In this document: positions 1 through 8,512 of the stretch, piece by piece
Layout: each line of letters opens with the position of its first letter
Position numbering within the stretch: position 1 is the stretch's first letter
Assembly: GCF_000312305.1 (NCBI RefSeq)
Contig: NZ_HE999443.1
Location: forward strand, 270,626-304,164
DNA from: Prevotella conceptionensis 9403948
GTDB taxonomy: Bacteria; Bacteroidota; Bacteroidia; Bacteroidales; Bacteroidaceae
Reading direction: 5' to 3'
Length of the DNA stretch: 33,539 nucleotides
The notes under the pieces: generated by a model
What the model saw: the letters and a program-made list of their open reading frames with translations, nothing else
Told to the model about the DNA's origin: nothing
Database searches by the model: none
Translations under genes and position numbers: made by a program

Positions 1-1983
1 GGTGCTATGGGGCACGGCCAACCTGCAAAAGGCCATGGCCGCACTGGGCAAAGAGCATCTGGTGCGCGATTATAGCGGCAAAGAAAAGCGCGCCGTGCTT
101 ACCTCGTGTATCGTGCATTGTTATCCATTAGACACCGATACGCCCGACATGCTTAAAGGCATTGATGCTGCCCGACTGGTGGAATTGGCCTTCTTCGCCC
201 CACAATGGATGGAGCTGGTGCGCCAACACCTCAATTGGAAGGGTTTCGACGAGGCTTATTACTACTTCGTGGCGCACACCAAAGAGAGCGACAGCGAAGA
301 AAAGCGTGCGCAAATAGCCCTTTACACCGACCTCGCACCCGAAGATTTGGCCGATGGTGCCTTTGATGCGCGCCTGTTTAACGAGGCGTTTAAGAAGGTT
401 GGAAAGAAAAACTTCGCCCTTTTCTACGATGCGGCCAAGTATATGGGTAGCAGCAATTATCATGGCCGTGCACGTCGTTTTGCCGATGTTACGCAAGGCT
501 TGATAAAAGAAAAGCAACTGATGGAGCAGATAGACAAGACGCGCAACAAGGATGCCTTGTGCGCCTTGGGCCTTGTGCCGCTGCCCAAAAGAATATAGAC
601 ACGGCCTTGCTGAAACGCTACAAGCGCATTCAGGCGTTTTTGAAAGAGAGCAAACAGTTTGGCGCACAACGTCAGGCATCCGAGAAACGCACGGTTGAGA
701 TTGCTTTGATAAACCTGGCTCGTTCGGCAGGATACGACGATGTGATACAGCTGGTGTGGCGTATGGAAGGCCATTTGGTGGCCGACAAGAGGGCCCTGCT
801 CAACGGCATGAAGGCCGAAGGCTACCTTATCCGCGTTGAAATTGCACCCGATGGCACGAATAAGGTGGTGATAGAGAAAGACGACAAACCGCTGAAATCG
901 GTGCCAACGAAGTTGAAGAAGAACGCCACTTACCTGGAAGTGAACCAAACGCACAAGGAGTGGGCACTGCAATACCGTAGGGCACGCGAGATATTTGAAG
1001 ACATGATGCGCCAGCAAACAACCATCATGCCTGCCGATGCCGCCGTTATTGAGGCCAACCCCATCGTGGCTCCGCTCTTTGCTAAGTTGCTGATACAGCA
1101 GCACCAACACATAGGACTGTATGCCGAGGGTAAGCTGCACACGCTGGATGGCGAACAAACCATCGACCCCGAAACCCCGCTAACCATCGTGCACCCTTAT
1201 CATTTGCACGCATCGGGCAAGTGGGCGGCCTGGCAGAGCCGACTGTTCGAAATGCGATTGGTACAACCCTTTAAGCAGGTGTTCCGCGAATTGTATGTGC
1301 CCATCGAAGAAGAGGCCGACAAAAACGAAAGCCGCCGTTACAGCGGTTATCAGATACAAGTGCGCCAAACGTTGGCAACGTTGCGCTCGCGTGGATGGGT
1401 GGCCGACTACGAGGAAGGCCTTCGCAAAGTGTTCCATAAGCAAGGAGTGGTGGTTTCGCTTTATGCGCGGGCCGATTGGTTCAGTCCATCAGACATCGAG
1501 GCACCTGCCATTGAGTATGTTCGCTTTGACCGAACGCGCGGCACAGAGCCTTTACACATTGCCGATGTAGACCCTGTGCTGTACAGCGAGGTGATGCGCG
1601 ATGTTGATTTGGCTGTAAGCATCGCCTTCGTTGGTGGCGTCGACCCCGAGACGGGTCAGTCTACACGCGAGTTGCGGGCGGCAATTGTTCGCTGTACGGC
1701 CGAGATGCTCAAACTCAACAACGTGCGTGTGGATGGCAACTTTGCCTTTGTCGAGGGCAGTTTGGCCGATTACACCGTGCATTTGGGCTCTGGCAACGTG
1801 CGCCAGCAGGGCGGAAAAGAAATTCCCATCGTTCCCGTGCATAGCTCGCAACGCGGTAAACTCTACCTGCCTTTCGTTGACGAAGACCCGAAGACGGTTG
1901 AAATCGTGTCGAAGGTGGTGCTGTTGGCCGAAGACAATAAGCTGAAAGACCCCACCATTTTGCAGTGGATTGAGCGGAGATAG
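1..1983 (+). pseudogene. DUF4132-family protein, C-terminal part, frameshifted
   Basis: The gene enters from the left edge. Its frame is open from base 2 and stops at TAG 596-598; the rest is in another frame, open from about 559 to TAG 1981-1983. The halves join if one A is added to the AAAA run at 587-590, giving LVPLPKKNIDTALLKRYKR. The joined protein (about 660 residues visible) has features I associate with the C-terminal half of DUF4132 (WGR/MolR-like) proteins: KESKQFG, SEKRTVEIALINLARSAGYD, WRMEGH and, near the end, IPIVPVHSSQRGKLYLPF. These are large, presumably cytoplasmic proteins without an established reaction. No classical -1 slippery heptamer is in phase at the break, so programmed frameshifting is unlikely. 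A disrupted gene or a one-base sequencing error both fit. Family call fairly sure; function unknown. Confidence 0.75.
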
Positions 1984-1988
1984 CGGCC

Positions 1989-2030
1989 CATATTGTTTGT
2001 TAGGCCTCTTCTTTGGCCGTTTCGGCTACT
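1989..2030 (-). repeat. rpsB 3'-end look-alike fragment
   Basis: Bases 1989-2016 are identical over 28 positions to 8562-8589, which span the stop codon and last codons of rpsB; 2021-2030 also matches 8594-8603. Read on the minus strand this gives VAETAKEEA then TAA, against VAEETKEEA then TAA in rpsB. No further rpsB coding sequence follows upstream, so this looks like a leftover tail. It begins six bases after the stop codon of the convergent DUF4132 gene. Confidence 0.6.
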
Positions 2031-2163
2031 ATCGCGCGGGTGTGAAAAGCCCGAAGTGCGCATTACCCACGGCATGCCTTGTGGCGTTGTAAGGGCATAA
2101 TGTGCGGTGCACCAGCCTAAAAAGCGTGCTGCGCCCAAGCAGCCAAGTGTAGCTATTAAATGG

Positions 2164-2216
2164 AAAAAGAGCCATATCAAGCCCTGTATGCGGGTGTTGA
2201 TATGGCTCTTTTCATT
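2164..2216. terminator. Strong hairpin, probable bidirectional terminator
   Basis: A perfect 16-bp inverted repeat (2165-2180 with 2197-2212; arm AAAAGAGCCATATCAA) encloses a 16-base loop. The arm ends give an A-run on one side and TTTT on the other, as expected for a rho-independent terminator working in both directions. It lies about 180 bases after the DUF4132 stop. Confidence 0.7.
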
Positions 2217-2317
2217 GGGTTTAGCCCAAATCGGGTGTTAGAAAAATCTGCTTTCATTTTGCCGAAGGAAATACTGGGCACGCGCAAATGGTTCACTCGC
2301 TGGTCGTATTTCAAATA

Positions 2318-2647
2318 TCATAGGACGATTTCGCTAACGCTTTGCTTTTGAAAATTCGTAATGGCCGATGTTGGTTTAAACACACCTGCGTTCCCTTTTT
2401 TACGTTGATGCCCTCTGCGCTGAAACACGGATGCCTTGCTTAGAGTTTCGTCCACGTTCCATATTTTACGTTGGTGCCCTCCTTCCCTCCTCTTTCTTTG
2501 TAAAGTAATCGGCGTAAATTTTAACATTATGAGTGCCGTTTTTGCCACCAACAGCTCACTCGGTCGCAAATTTTCAATTCTCGCGCGAGTTTCTTTGTTG
2601 CAAATTGAGGTGCGGGGCATCATCATTCGCAGACTCATTTTGTGCAT
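2318..2647 (-). CDS. Doubtful 109-residue ORF with a 66-bp internal repeat
   Basis: An open frame in the gap between convergent genes. It holds two copies of a 22-residue unit starting GHQRK (GHQRKIWNVDETLSKASVFQ, then GHQRKKGNAGVF), which gives the direct repeat at about 2398-2415 and 2464-2481, 66 bp apart and in phase. I have an impression of having seen similar strings (NAGVFKPTSAITNFQKQSVS) among hypothetical proteins of Prevotella, which would fit a dispersed repeat called as a gene, but I cannot verify it. There is no signal peptide, membrane segment or known domain, and basic residues are common. It may be non-coding. Confidence 0.25.
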   Translation of the reverse strand: MHKMSLRMMMPRTSICNKETRARIENLRPSELLVAKTALIMLKFTPITLQRKRREGGHQRKIWNVDETLSKASVFQRRGHQRKKGNAGVFKPTSAITNFQKQSVSEIVL

Positions 2648-2711
2648 GTTAATGCATAACTACTGCTGAAGCGTATGCCATTTTTAGCAAAAACATGGCT
2701 ATTTGCACCAA

Positions 2712-2830
2712 AATGCATTGCAATATGCCGCTAAATGCACTGCGTTTTGGTGCTAAATGCAGTGCAATTTGGTGCTAAATGCACTGCGTTTTGGTGCTAA
2801 ATACACGGCTAAATGCTGCTAATCGCAAGG
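2712..2830. repeat. 22-bp tandem repeat array, copy A
   Basis: Four consecutive 22-bp units at 2712-2733, 2734-2755, 2756-2777 and 2778-2799, with core TGCACTGCGTTTTGGTGC, then shortened units and AATCGCAAGG. The first unit contains GCAATATGCCGCTA and the array closes with AAATGCTGCTAA; both are also the first and last features of the array at 21263-21405. There are no unique spacers, so it is not a CRISPR. Confidence 0.85.
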
Positions 2831-2983
2831 CGTTTTGCATATATACGCATTGTGAATTGTATATTTATCGCTTTCTTTTCTACATGGAAGAGCGTGCAGG
2901 CTATGGTAAAAAGGTGCTTTTTGCGTGCAATTTAGTGGCAAAATGCAGATAATTGGCCTTGCAAAAAACACAACCCACCGGCC

Positions 2984-3112
2984 AAATAGAAAGGCAAAAT
3001 GGTGCTAAATGCAGGCGGCGTTCTCAAAAATGGACTAAAAACGAAACGTGTAAGGCCGAAATTTGCTGCTATTTGCCTGCTTTTTGGGCTTGTTTTTCGC
3101 TAGAATGGGGTG
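2984..3112. repeat. Conserved block of the dispersed repeat, copy A
   Basis: About 130 bases alignable to 21555-21690 (copy B). Shared segments include TAGAAAGGC, AAATGGTGC, ATGCAGG, AAACG/AAACGG and, at the end, TTTTCGCTAGAA followed by a GG-rich stretch. It follows the 22-bp array at a similar distance in both copies. No convincing gene is present. Confidence 0.7.
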
Positions 3113-3149
3113 ATAGGGAGGGTGTGGTTTGTAAATAAAAAGCAAATCT

Positions 3150-3270
3150 TCCTGGTTATTCTAGTGTTTCTAGTTGTTCTAGTGTTTTTAGTTGTTCTAG
3201 GTTTTTAGTTATCCTAGGTTTTCTAGTTATTCTAGTGTTTCTAGTTATTCTAGGCATCCTAGCTATTTAA
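3150..3270. repeat. CTAG ladder, about 10-bp period
   Basis: A run of about twelve degenerate 10-bp units of the type TTCTAGTTNT, with many CTAG tetramers (for example TTCTAGTGTT, TTCTAGTTGT, TTCTAGTTAT). It sits directly after the conserved block. No coding potential is seen. Confidence 0.8.
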
Positions 3271-3300
3271 CAACATTAGGCCTACTCGTTCATCGGTGGT

Positions 3301-3353
3301 GCGCAGCCATCTTTTCACCCTTTCACCTTTTCACTTTTTCCCCTTTAAAAGGC
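3301..3353 (-). repeat. GTGAAAAGG array with GGCTGCGC border, copy A
   Basis: On the minus strand this reads CCTTTTAAAGGGGAAAAAG, then GTGAAAAGG/GTGAAAGGG units, then GATGGCTGCGCACCACC. It starts just beyond the stop codon of the nitroreductase gene. The same modules in the same order relative to the upstream gene follow the methyltransferase at 20573-20770. Confidence 0.8.
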
Positions 3354-3365
3354 TTAGCCCTTTTG

Positions 3366-4091
3366 CTACACCCGATGGTACATTTCGCTTAATGGAAGGC
3401 GGAAACGATCGCCCCAAACGCCGTCGGGAAGTCGTATGCCGCATGCCACCACCATGTTGATGTTGGACGAATAGGGTAGGCGGAGCATGCGTTTAATGCG
3501 CCAACTGTCGAACCCTTCGAGCGGACAGGTGTCATATCCCACTTCGCTCATGGCCAACATGAACGTTTGTGCCACCAAACCGCAACTCTTGTGCATAACA
3601 ACGCGCATATCGGCCTCGCTTGCTTGGCGAACTATGGGGCGAAAAAGGCCTATCGCTTGCACCAATACCTTGCGTAGAAGTCCCGCTAAGCCGAAACAAC
3701 GCCCATACCAAAGGGGAATGAACTTGCCATAATACAGCTGCCATCTGCGTATGCGTTTCTCTTGTTTCTCGGCAGGACTGTTTCGGCGAACATTGTCTTG
3801 CTCGAAAGCAAGCACTGCTTGGGCACGGCGTTTAATAAGGTCGGGGCGAGTTACGAACACCACTAGCTGTTGCGCGGAACTAGCGGCAAGTTGGTCGAGA
3901 CATGCAGGTACCATCTTCTCCAACATGCTTTTATCGGTGATGTGGTAGCATTCCCACAGCTGCATGTTGGAGCTTGTAGGTGCAAGTGTGGCCAGTTGTA
4001 GGCACGCTTTCACTTGTTCTGGGTCGATTGGCTTGGCTGAATCGAAGTGGCGCACGGAGCGTCGGTGGTTCAAAATCTCTTCTAAACGCAT
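3366..4091 (-). CDS. Nitroreductase-family protein
   Basis: 241 residues. The N-terminus MRLEEILNHRRSVRHFDSAK followed by LATLAPTSSNMQLWECYHI is the usual start of the FMN-dependent nitroreductase fold, where the Arg-Arg-Ser and the Ser-Ser-Asn-Gln-type segment contact FMN. The later GLVAQTFMLAMSEVGYDTCPLEGF part fits the second FMN-contacting region (A.GYDTCP.EGFD). Such enzymes are cytosolic flavoproteins that reduce nitro groups, quinones or similar acceptors with NAD(P)H; the substrate cannot be told. The middle (residues about 100-155) is longer and more basic than in small family members. The gene is alone on its strand, has its own promoter at 4172-4201, and ends next to the repeat zone. 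Confidence 0.85.
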   Translation of the reverse strand: MRLEEILNHRRSVRHFDSAKPIDPEQVKACLQLATLAPTSSNMQLWECYHITDKSMLEKMVPACLDQLAASSAQQLVVFVTRPDLIKRRAQAVLAFEQDNVRRNSPAEKQEKRIRRWQLYYGKFIPLWYGRCFGLAGLLRKVLVQAIGLFRPIVRQASEADMRVVMHKSCGLVAQTFMLAMSEVGYDTCPLEGFDSWRIKRMLRLPYSSNINMVVACGIRLPDGVWGDRFRLPLSEMYHRV

Positions 4092-4171
4092 GTGATTACT
4101 TATTTTTTTGCACGCAGTAAATCAATGCCAGGATAGCGTTGGCTTGCAAAATGCGTGCAATTATTTAATTA

Positions 4172-4201
4172 CAAAGATACGATGTTCTGGATATCGTGCA
4201 A
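4172..4201 (-). promoter_or_regulatory. Promoter of the nitroreductase gene
   Basis: On the minus strand TTG (4201-4199), 19 bp, then TATCTTTG (4179-4172), matching the Bacteroidetes -33/-7 pattern. Transcription would start about 75 bases before the ATG at 4091. Confidence 0.6.
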
Positions 4202-4221
4202 ACTACGAAATTGTTGCGCAT

Positions 4222-4369
4222 ATTGTCTGTCTTGTTTTTGAGGGCGTAGCGGGCTACGTCAAGAGAACAAAACAGGCAAGATGCCGGCAAACGTATGAAA
4301 GATATGCTGGTAGCAATGGAAACAATATAGGACACGTGATAAGCGGTGCAACGGGCGATTGGGGTTAAA
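4222..4369. repeat. Dispersed palindromic element, copy A
   Basis: An imperfect inverted repeat of about 60 bp (4222-4282) centred on CGTAGCGGGCTACG, with outer arms TTGTCTGTCTTG and CAGGCAAG. About 65 bases further right is AACGGGCGATTGGGGTTAAA (4350-4369). Both parts recur at 19190-19303. It could fold into a long hairpin in RNA. It fills most of the gap between the endonuclease stop and the nitroreductase promoter. Confidence 0.7.
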
Positions 4370-4445
4370 TTCAAACGCATTTTCTTCGGGTATACTTCTT
4401 TAATTATGAATTTTGATAGGATGAGGTAAGTTGGTATACAGTTCT

Positions 4446-6098
4446 TTACCCTAACCAATTCATAGCCTTTTCTAACATACCTTTGTACCATGTGCGTTCG
4501 TCTTCGGTTTTTTGAGCCAAAGTATTTGAGGTTTCAAAAAATGCTTTTATCTTTTCAGGATTGGGTATATAACCCGCTTTGTAAGAATCTTCGACCATCT
4601 TCTGAAACAAAGTCAGCGGTAGTGGTACAACCGTAGATTTACCTCCATACATTGCCAAATTGGTTTTGTGTAGCATATAGAAGAAAGAAATGCTGGCTTC
4701 GTTGATGGTCGGTGCTATAAACAGGCAATAACAAGGCTTGCCCGATGCAACTTTTAATTTGCCAAGATGCCTGCTCACGGGTTCGCCCTCCATTTCAAAC
4801 TGCTTTTGTCCAGAAGCCATTGTTACTTCTACCGTAACAAGGAAGTCGGCATAATCGCAGACAATATCTGGCATGTTTCCTGCTGCTGTTGATAGCGGCT
4901 TGCCGAAATCATCGAAGTTAAGATTGGCCTTAATGTTACCACCGTCAAGCATTGTCATCGCTCGCCATGTGTTCCATTCAAGCATGATGGGGTTGTCGTA
5001 GAACTTTTTGGCTGCAATATCACCGAAGACGGATTGAATGTTGTCATAAAGTTTATATTCCTTTATGGACTTCACCTCGTTCTTAATATTGTTATCGCGT
5101 CGCTCGTCTCGCAGGTTGCCCAGCAGGTCTTTCAGCTCTTCTATGGAAGATTCTTCTGAAATAGTCTGTCCGGCAAATTCGGTATGCAGCTTTTCAAGTA
5201 GATTGGCTTTGTTATCAGTGAACAATTTTGGATTTCCAGTGTCCCCGAGATAAGTACAATACGCTGCTTCGCTCTCGAATGTGAGCGGATTGCGGTCTAT
5301 TTTCTCCAAAAGAAAATCCACATCTTCTATGCGTTCAGGTACAATCGACAGTGACTTGCCAACCTGTGATACATTTATGAGGCCGGTTGCTCTTAAATAT
5401 CTGAAACAAGAGTCCGCATAATCTCGCATGTTGCTTGACTGTGTACGCAAGAAATTGTCTAGCGAAGTATCTGCACTCTCTCTTGTCTGCGTTTCTCCTT
5501 GCCCTATACGCTCCTTGTAGATTTGTTTCAGTTCGGTGTTTAGGTATTCCGCTTTAAATACTCTGTAACTGCCCTTGTTCTTTGCTTTTTCAATGCGGAA
5601 TGTTTCTATTTTTTGAACTATACGCTCAAAATCGTGCCAATCAGTAAGCTGCATTCCGAACATTTGAAACTCGTCGAACTTCAATGTTCCCATCGTTCTC
5701 ACCAAACGCAGCATCTCTAAATATGGTTTTATGCAGAATTTCGCAGCCTTGTTTGATGGCTTGTGGTAAGGGGAAGGCACTTGGAATTTAAGCATCTGGC
5801 GGAGAAAAACCTCGTCTTTCCGTTTGGAACTTATGAGTTGTTCGCCTGCCGGGGTTAGCTTAATAGTGGGTGAAAGTTTTACGAAACCTAATGACTTTGG
5901 TGCACGGTTTATTCTATCCCTTGCACTGAATGCAGGGTCGTTTTCGCCTTTGCCATTAAAGAAGTTTTCGTTCTTCAATACTTCCATAAAGGCACATTGA
6001 CTTTCGTTGTCCCACTTCTTACCTGCAAAGTGTTCTACAAGTAGCGTGATCTCGGGAATCATTTTGCTTGGAGTTCTTGGCGATGTCGTCAAGAACAA
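4446..6098 (-). CDS. AlwI-family type II restriction endonuclease
   Basis: About 550 residues. The start FLTTSPRTPSKMIPEITLL, then NDPAFSARDRINRAPKSLGF and LRQMLKFQVPSPYHKPS, are typical of the AlwI family, whose prototype recognises GGATC and cuts a few bases outside it. A C-terminal MPDIVCDYADFLVTVEVTMA segment (Asp...Glu-Val-Thr) probably contains the nuclease active site. The frame is open to an ATG at 6143, inside the methyltransferase gene; I chose the TTG at 6098 because the family sequence begins there, AGGA precedes it, and it lies seven bases after the methyltransferase stop. The two genes form one operon. Target specificity is inferred from the family. Confidence 0.88.
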   Translation of the reverse strand: MFLTTSPRTPSKMIPEITLLVEHFAGKKWDNESQCAFMEVLKNENFFNGKGENDPAFSARDRINRAPKSLGFVKLSPTIKLTPAGEQLISSKRKDEVFLRQMLKFQVPSPYHKPSNKAAKFCIKPYLEMLRLVRTMGTLKFDEFQMFGMQLTDWHDFERIVQKIETFRIEKAKNKGSYRVFKAEYLNTELKQIYKERIGQGETQTRESADTSLDNFLRTQSSNMRDYADSCFRYLRATGLINVSQVGKSLSIVPERIEDVDFLLEKIDRNPLTFESEAAYCTYLGDTGNPKLFTDNKANLLEKLHTEFAGQTISEESSIEELKDLLGNLRDERRDNNIKNEVKSIKEYKLYDNIQSVFGDIAAKKFYDNPIMLEWNTWRAMTMLDGGNIKANLNFDDFGKPLSTAAGNMPDIVCDYADFLVTVEVTMASGQKQFEMEGEPVSRHLGKLKVASGKPCYCLFIAPTINEASISFFYMLHKTNLAMYGGKSTVVPLPLTLFQKMVEDSYKAGYIPNPEKIKAFFETSNTLAQKTEDERTWYKGMLEKAMNWLG

Positions 6099-6105
6099 TG
6101 TCCTA

Positions 6106-7077
6106 CTATTTATTCTTGCCACGATATTTCTTTTTAGGCTCAAACAACATTACTTGCGAGGTTTCAAGCATTGCATGCTCTTTGTTTGTTTCGGGGGCAA
6201 AGATCTGTACATTGTCCCAATCCTTTTTATAATTAGCTATTACAAGATGCTTGGCTTCCGACTTAAATCTATTCCTAATATTTACCGCATAGCTTTTTTC
6301 ATATTCATCAACTATAAATTGTCTATAGAGTTCCTCCGTAAGCGGGGTTTTGCCAATAACCATTAATGCCTTACAGGAGAAGTTCTTAAAATCTTCTGCT
6401 AACCTTCTATGGCTATCTTCATTGAAACCATCTTTATATTCCGCATTGCCATAATCAGAAAATGCACAATCGTATGGGGGATCTAAAAACACAAAGTCGT
6501 TATCAGCGCACATGTTGAAAATTTTGGCATAATCGACATTGTGAATTTCTGTTCGCTTCAACAGCTCACAATGCGATAAGGAGACTTGTTGAGTGCCTAA
6601 ATGCTTATAGCGACCATAAGGAACATTAAAATCACCATCTGCATTGTAGCGAATCATACCGGAGTATGCGGTCTTGTTAATGAAGTAATAGAGGAGGGCA
6701 TCACTATATTTTTTGCTGACTTTGTTGTTAAACATGTCACGCAGCAAGTAGTATAGCACTTCATTTTTATCTTCTACCCTTTCGTTTGGTGTGCTTGCCT
6801 TCAATGTTTCATAATCTCTCCTGTTGATTTCGTACAACGCTTCTATCTCGTCTAACTCCTTTCTCAGGTTTGGGAAATTGTTTCGTACACCTTTATAGAA
6901 ATTGATTAGCTGCTTGTTTATGTCATTGATGATAGCTTCTCTTGGCTCTAAATAGAAATATAGTGCACCTCCACCAATGAAAGGCTCAACATATCTACCC
7001 GTAAATCTAGGAATATGCCACATTATATGAGGAATCTCCTTAGATTTTCCCCCTCTGTATTTAATCATTGGTTTCAT
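6106..7077 (-). CDS. Dam-type (D12 class) DNA adenine-N6 methyltransferase
   Basis: 323 residues. KYRGGKSKEIP (residues 6-16) and EPFIGGGALYF (31-41) form the AdoMet-binding motifs X and I, and DPPY (199-202) is the catalytic motif IV. The order fits class D12/Dam enzymes, which usually methylate adenine in GATC or related sites. As GATC is the palindromic core of GGATC, one such enzyme could protect both strands against the neighbouring AlwI-type nuclease; that is an inference. It is the first gene of the two-gene operon, with a -7 box at 7098-7105, so methyltransferase is made ahead of nuclease. The C-terminal tail is basic (EPKKKYRGKNK). Confidence 0.92.
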   Translation of the reverse strand: MKPMIKYRGGKSKEIPHIMWHIPRFTGRYVEPFIGGGALYFYLEPREAIINDINKQLINFYKGVRNNFPNLRKELDEIEALYEINRRDYETLKASTPNERVEDKNEVLYYLLRDMFNNKVSKKYSDALLYYFINKTAYSGMIRYNADGDFNVPYGRYKHLGTQQVSLSHCELLKRTEIHNVDYAKIFNMCADNDFVFLDPPYDCAFSDYGNAEYKDGFNEDSHRRLAEDFKNFSCKALMVIGKTPLTEELYRQFIVDEYEKSYAVNIRNRFKSEAKHLVIANYKKDWDNVQIFAPETNKEHAMLETSQVMLFEPKKKYRGKNK

Positions 7078-7097
7078 AAGAAGTTGATTTTATAGTG

Positions 7098-7105
7098 CAA
7101 ATATA
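7098..7105 (-). promoter_or_regulatory. -7 box upstream of the methyltransferase gene
   Basis: TATATTTG on the minus strand, 20 bases before the ATG at 7077, matches TAnnTTTG. I see no good -33 TTG at 19-21 bp, so the assignment rests on the -7 element alone. The remaining gap 7106-7383 shows nothing I can name. Confidence 0.4.
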
Positions 7106-7383
7106 GTTATTTTTCTGACAACTGGCAGTGCCCAATTATGTTATTTTCAAAAACAATGTAAGCCGCCAAATGTGTCTCTAATAATTCACTATAAAAGTGA
7201 AGGGAGTGGTTTCCATTAAGGCAAGCAGGTATTAACCTGGTGTTTCACAAAACCAAATTTCCCTTCATCGCAAAGAAAATACTTTTAGCGTAAGTAGTCT
7301 GACTGTTACCGAAGGAATTGAAACTGTGGAGAACAATACAAGGAATTACAATTAAAGTTACGCTGGGGGAGTAGGGCGTGACT

Positions 7384-7418
7384 TAAAAAAATCCCCACAA
7401 CACGGAGCTGCGGGGATT
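7384..7418 (-). terminator. Rho-independent terminator after tsf
   Basis: AATCCCC (7390-7396) pairs with GGGGATT (7412-7418) around a 15-base loop; on the minus strand the stem is followed by a run of seven T. It lies about 70 bases past the tsf stop and closes the ribosomal-protein operon. Confidence 0.85.
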
Positions 7419-7489
7419 CTATAAAATGAAAAAAATCTCACAAATAGCATTGAAACCGAAGTTTACAAATCGCAGATTGGAGTTTGTTT

Positions 7490-8482
7490 TTATTCGGCAC
7501 GGAGCGTAAAGCGGGTGAAGGCCACAACGGTGAGGTCCTTGTCGGCAGCTTTAAGGTATTGTGCCACGCTGAGTTTAGAGTCTTGGATGAACTCTTGTTC
7601 AAGCAGGCAGCTCTCTTTAAAGAACTTAGCCATACGTCCCTTGGCGATGTTGTTCACCATTTCTACGGGAAGCGCGGCGGCCTTCTCTTCTGCCACTTCT
7701 TTCTTAATGCGGCGGATTTCGTCGGCTTGTGCCTCAGTTATTTCCTTTTTGGCAATGCCTTCGGCGATGTGTTCCTCGTTTTCGGCAATGTAAAGATTGA
7801 AACCAGCCTTCTTCAAGGCAGCTTGTACAGCCTTTTCCACTTGCTCTTCCTTGGTTTTTTCGATAGCCACTTTCAGCTCTTCGTCCTTAACCGACTGGGG
7901 AACGCTGGCCTCATCCAATGCGATGGGCTTCATTGCAGCCACTTGCATGGTAACAGCGTGACCCTCTTCGGCAGCAGGCTTGTTGGTTTGAACCATCGTG
8001 CAGAGCAGGTTCTTGTTCATGTGGTTGTAGGTGTAGATGTTTTCGCCCTCGATAAAGTTGTAGCCATCGAGTTCCATCTTCTCGCCGGTGATGCCCGAAC
8101 GAGCAATAACGGCATCTTCAACCTTTGTGCCATCGGCCAACGTAAGGGCTTTCACCTCGTCTAGGTTCTTGGCCTTAGCCGCAACGGCAGCATCGAGAAT
8201 GTCTTGCGTAAGCTGGATGTAGTCTTTTCCATTAGCCACGAAGTCGGTTTCGCACTTCAAGGCGATGATTGCGCCAAATCCGTTTTCAGCCTTCACGAGC
8301 ACACATCCGTTAGCGGTTTCGCGGTCTGAACGCTTGGCGGCGATAGCCTGACCCTTAGCGCGGATAATCTCTATTGCTTTCTCGATGTCGCCACCGGTTT
8401 CGTCGAGTGCTTTCTTACAATCTGCCAAACCTGCACCGGTGAGTTTGCGCAGCTTTTGTACGTCTGCTATTGAAACAGCCAT
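7490..8482 (-). CDS. tsf: Translation elongation factor Ts
   Basis: 330 residues, the usual length in Bacteroidetes. It begins with the UBA-like domain (DVQKLRKLTGAGLADCKKAL, then GDIEKAIEIIRAKG) and has the conserved CETDFVA segment. EF-Ts is the cytosolic guanine-nucleotide exchange factor that regenerates EF-Tu-GTP. It is the last gene of rplM-rpsI-rpsB-tsf, 90 bases after rpsB with a hairpin between, and is followed by a terminator. Confidence 0.98.
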   Translation of the reverse strand: MAVSIADVQKLRKLTGAGLADCKKALDETGGDIEKAIEIIRAKGQAIAAKRSDRETANGCVLVKAENGFGAIIALKCETDFVANGKDYIQLTQDILDAAVAAKAKNLDEVKALTLADGTKVEDAVIARSGITGEKMELDGYNFIEGENIYTYNHMNKNLLCTMVQTNKPAAEEGHAVTMQVAAMKPIALDEASVPQSVKDEELKVAIEKTKEEQVEKAVQAALKKAGFNLYIAENEEHIAEGIAKKEITEAQADEIRRIKKEVAEEKAAALPVEMVNNIAKGRMAKFFKESCLLEQEFIQDSKLSVAQYLKAADKDLTVVAFTRFTLRAE

Positions 8483-8512
8483 AATATATTCCTTTTTCTT
8501 TTTTGTTGTGTT

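Noticed and set aside
580..600. Programmed -1 frameshift in the DUF4132 gene
   Set aside because: The CCCAAAAG sequence is not in the phase of a slippery heptamer, and the family is not known to use frameshifting.
2712..2830. CRISPR-like array
   Set aside because: Units are contiguous at 22 bp with no unique spacers, and no cas gene is near; the same holds for 21263-21405.
4108..4368. 86-residue plus-strand ORF
   Set aside because: It covers the palindromic element and the nitroreductase promoter; no protein features.
7484..8164. 226-residue open frame on the plus strand
   Set aside because: Antisense to tsf, which is certain.
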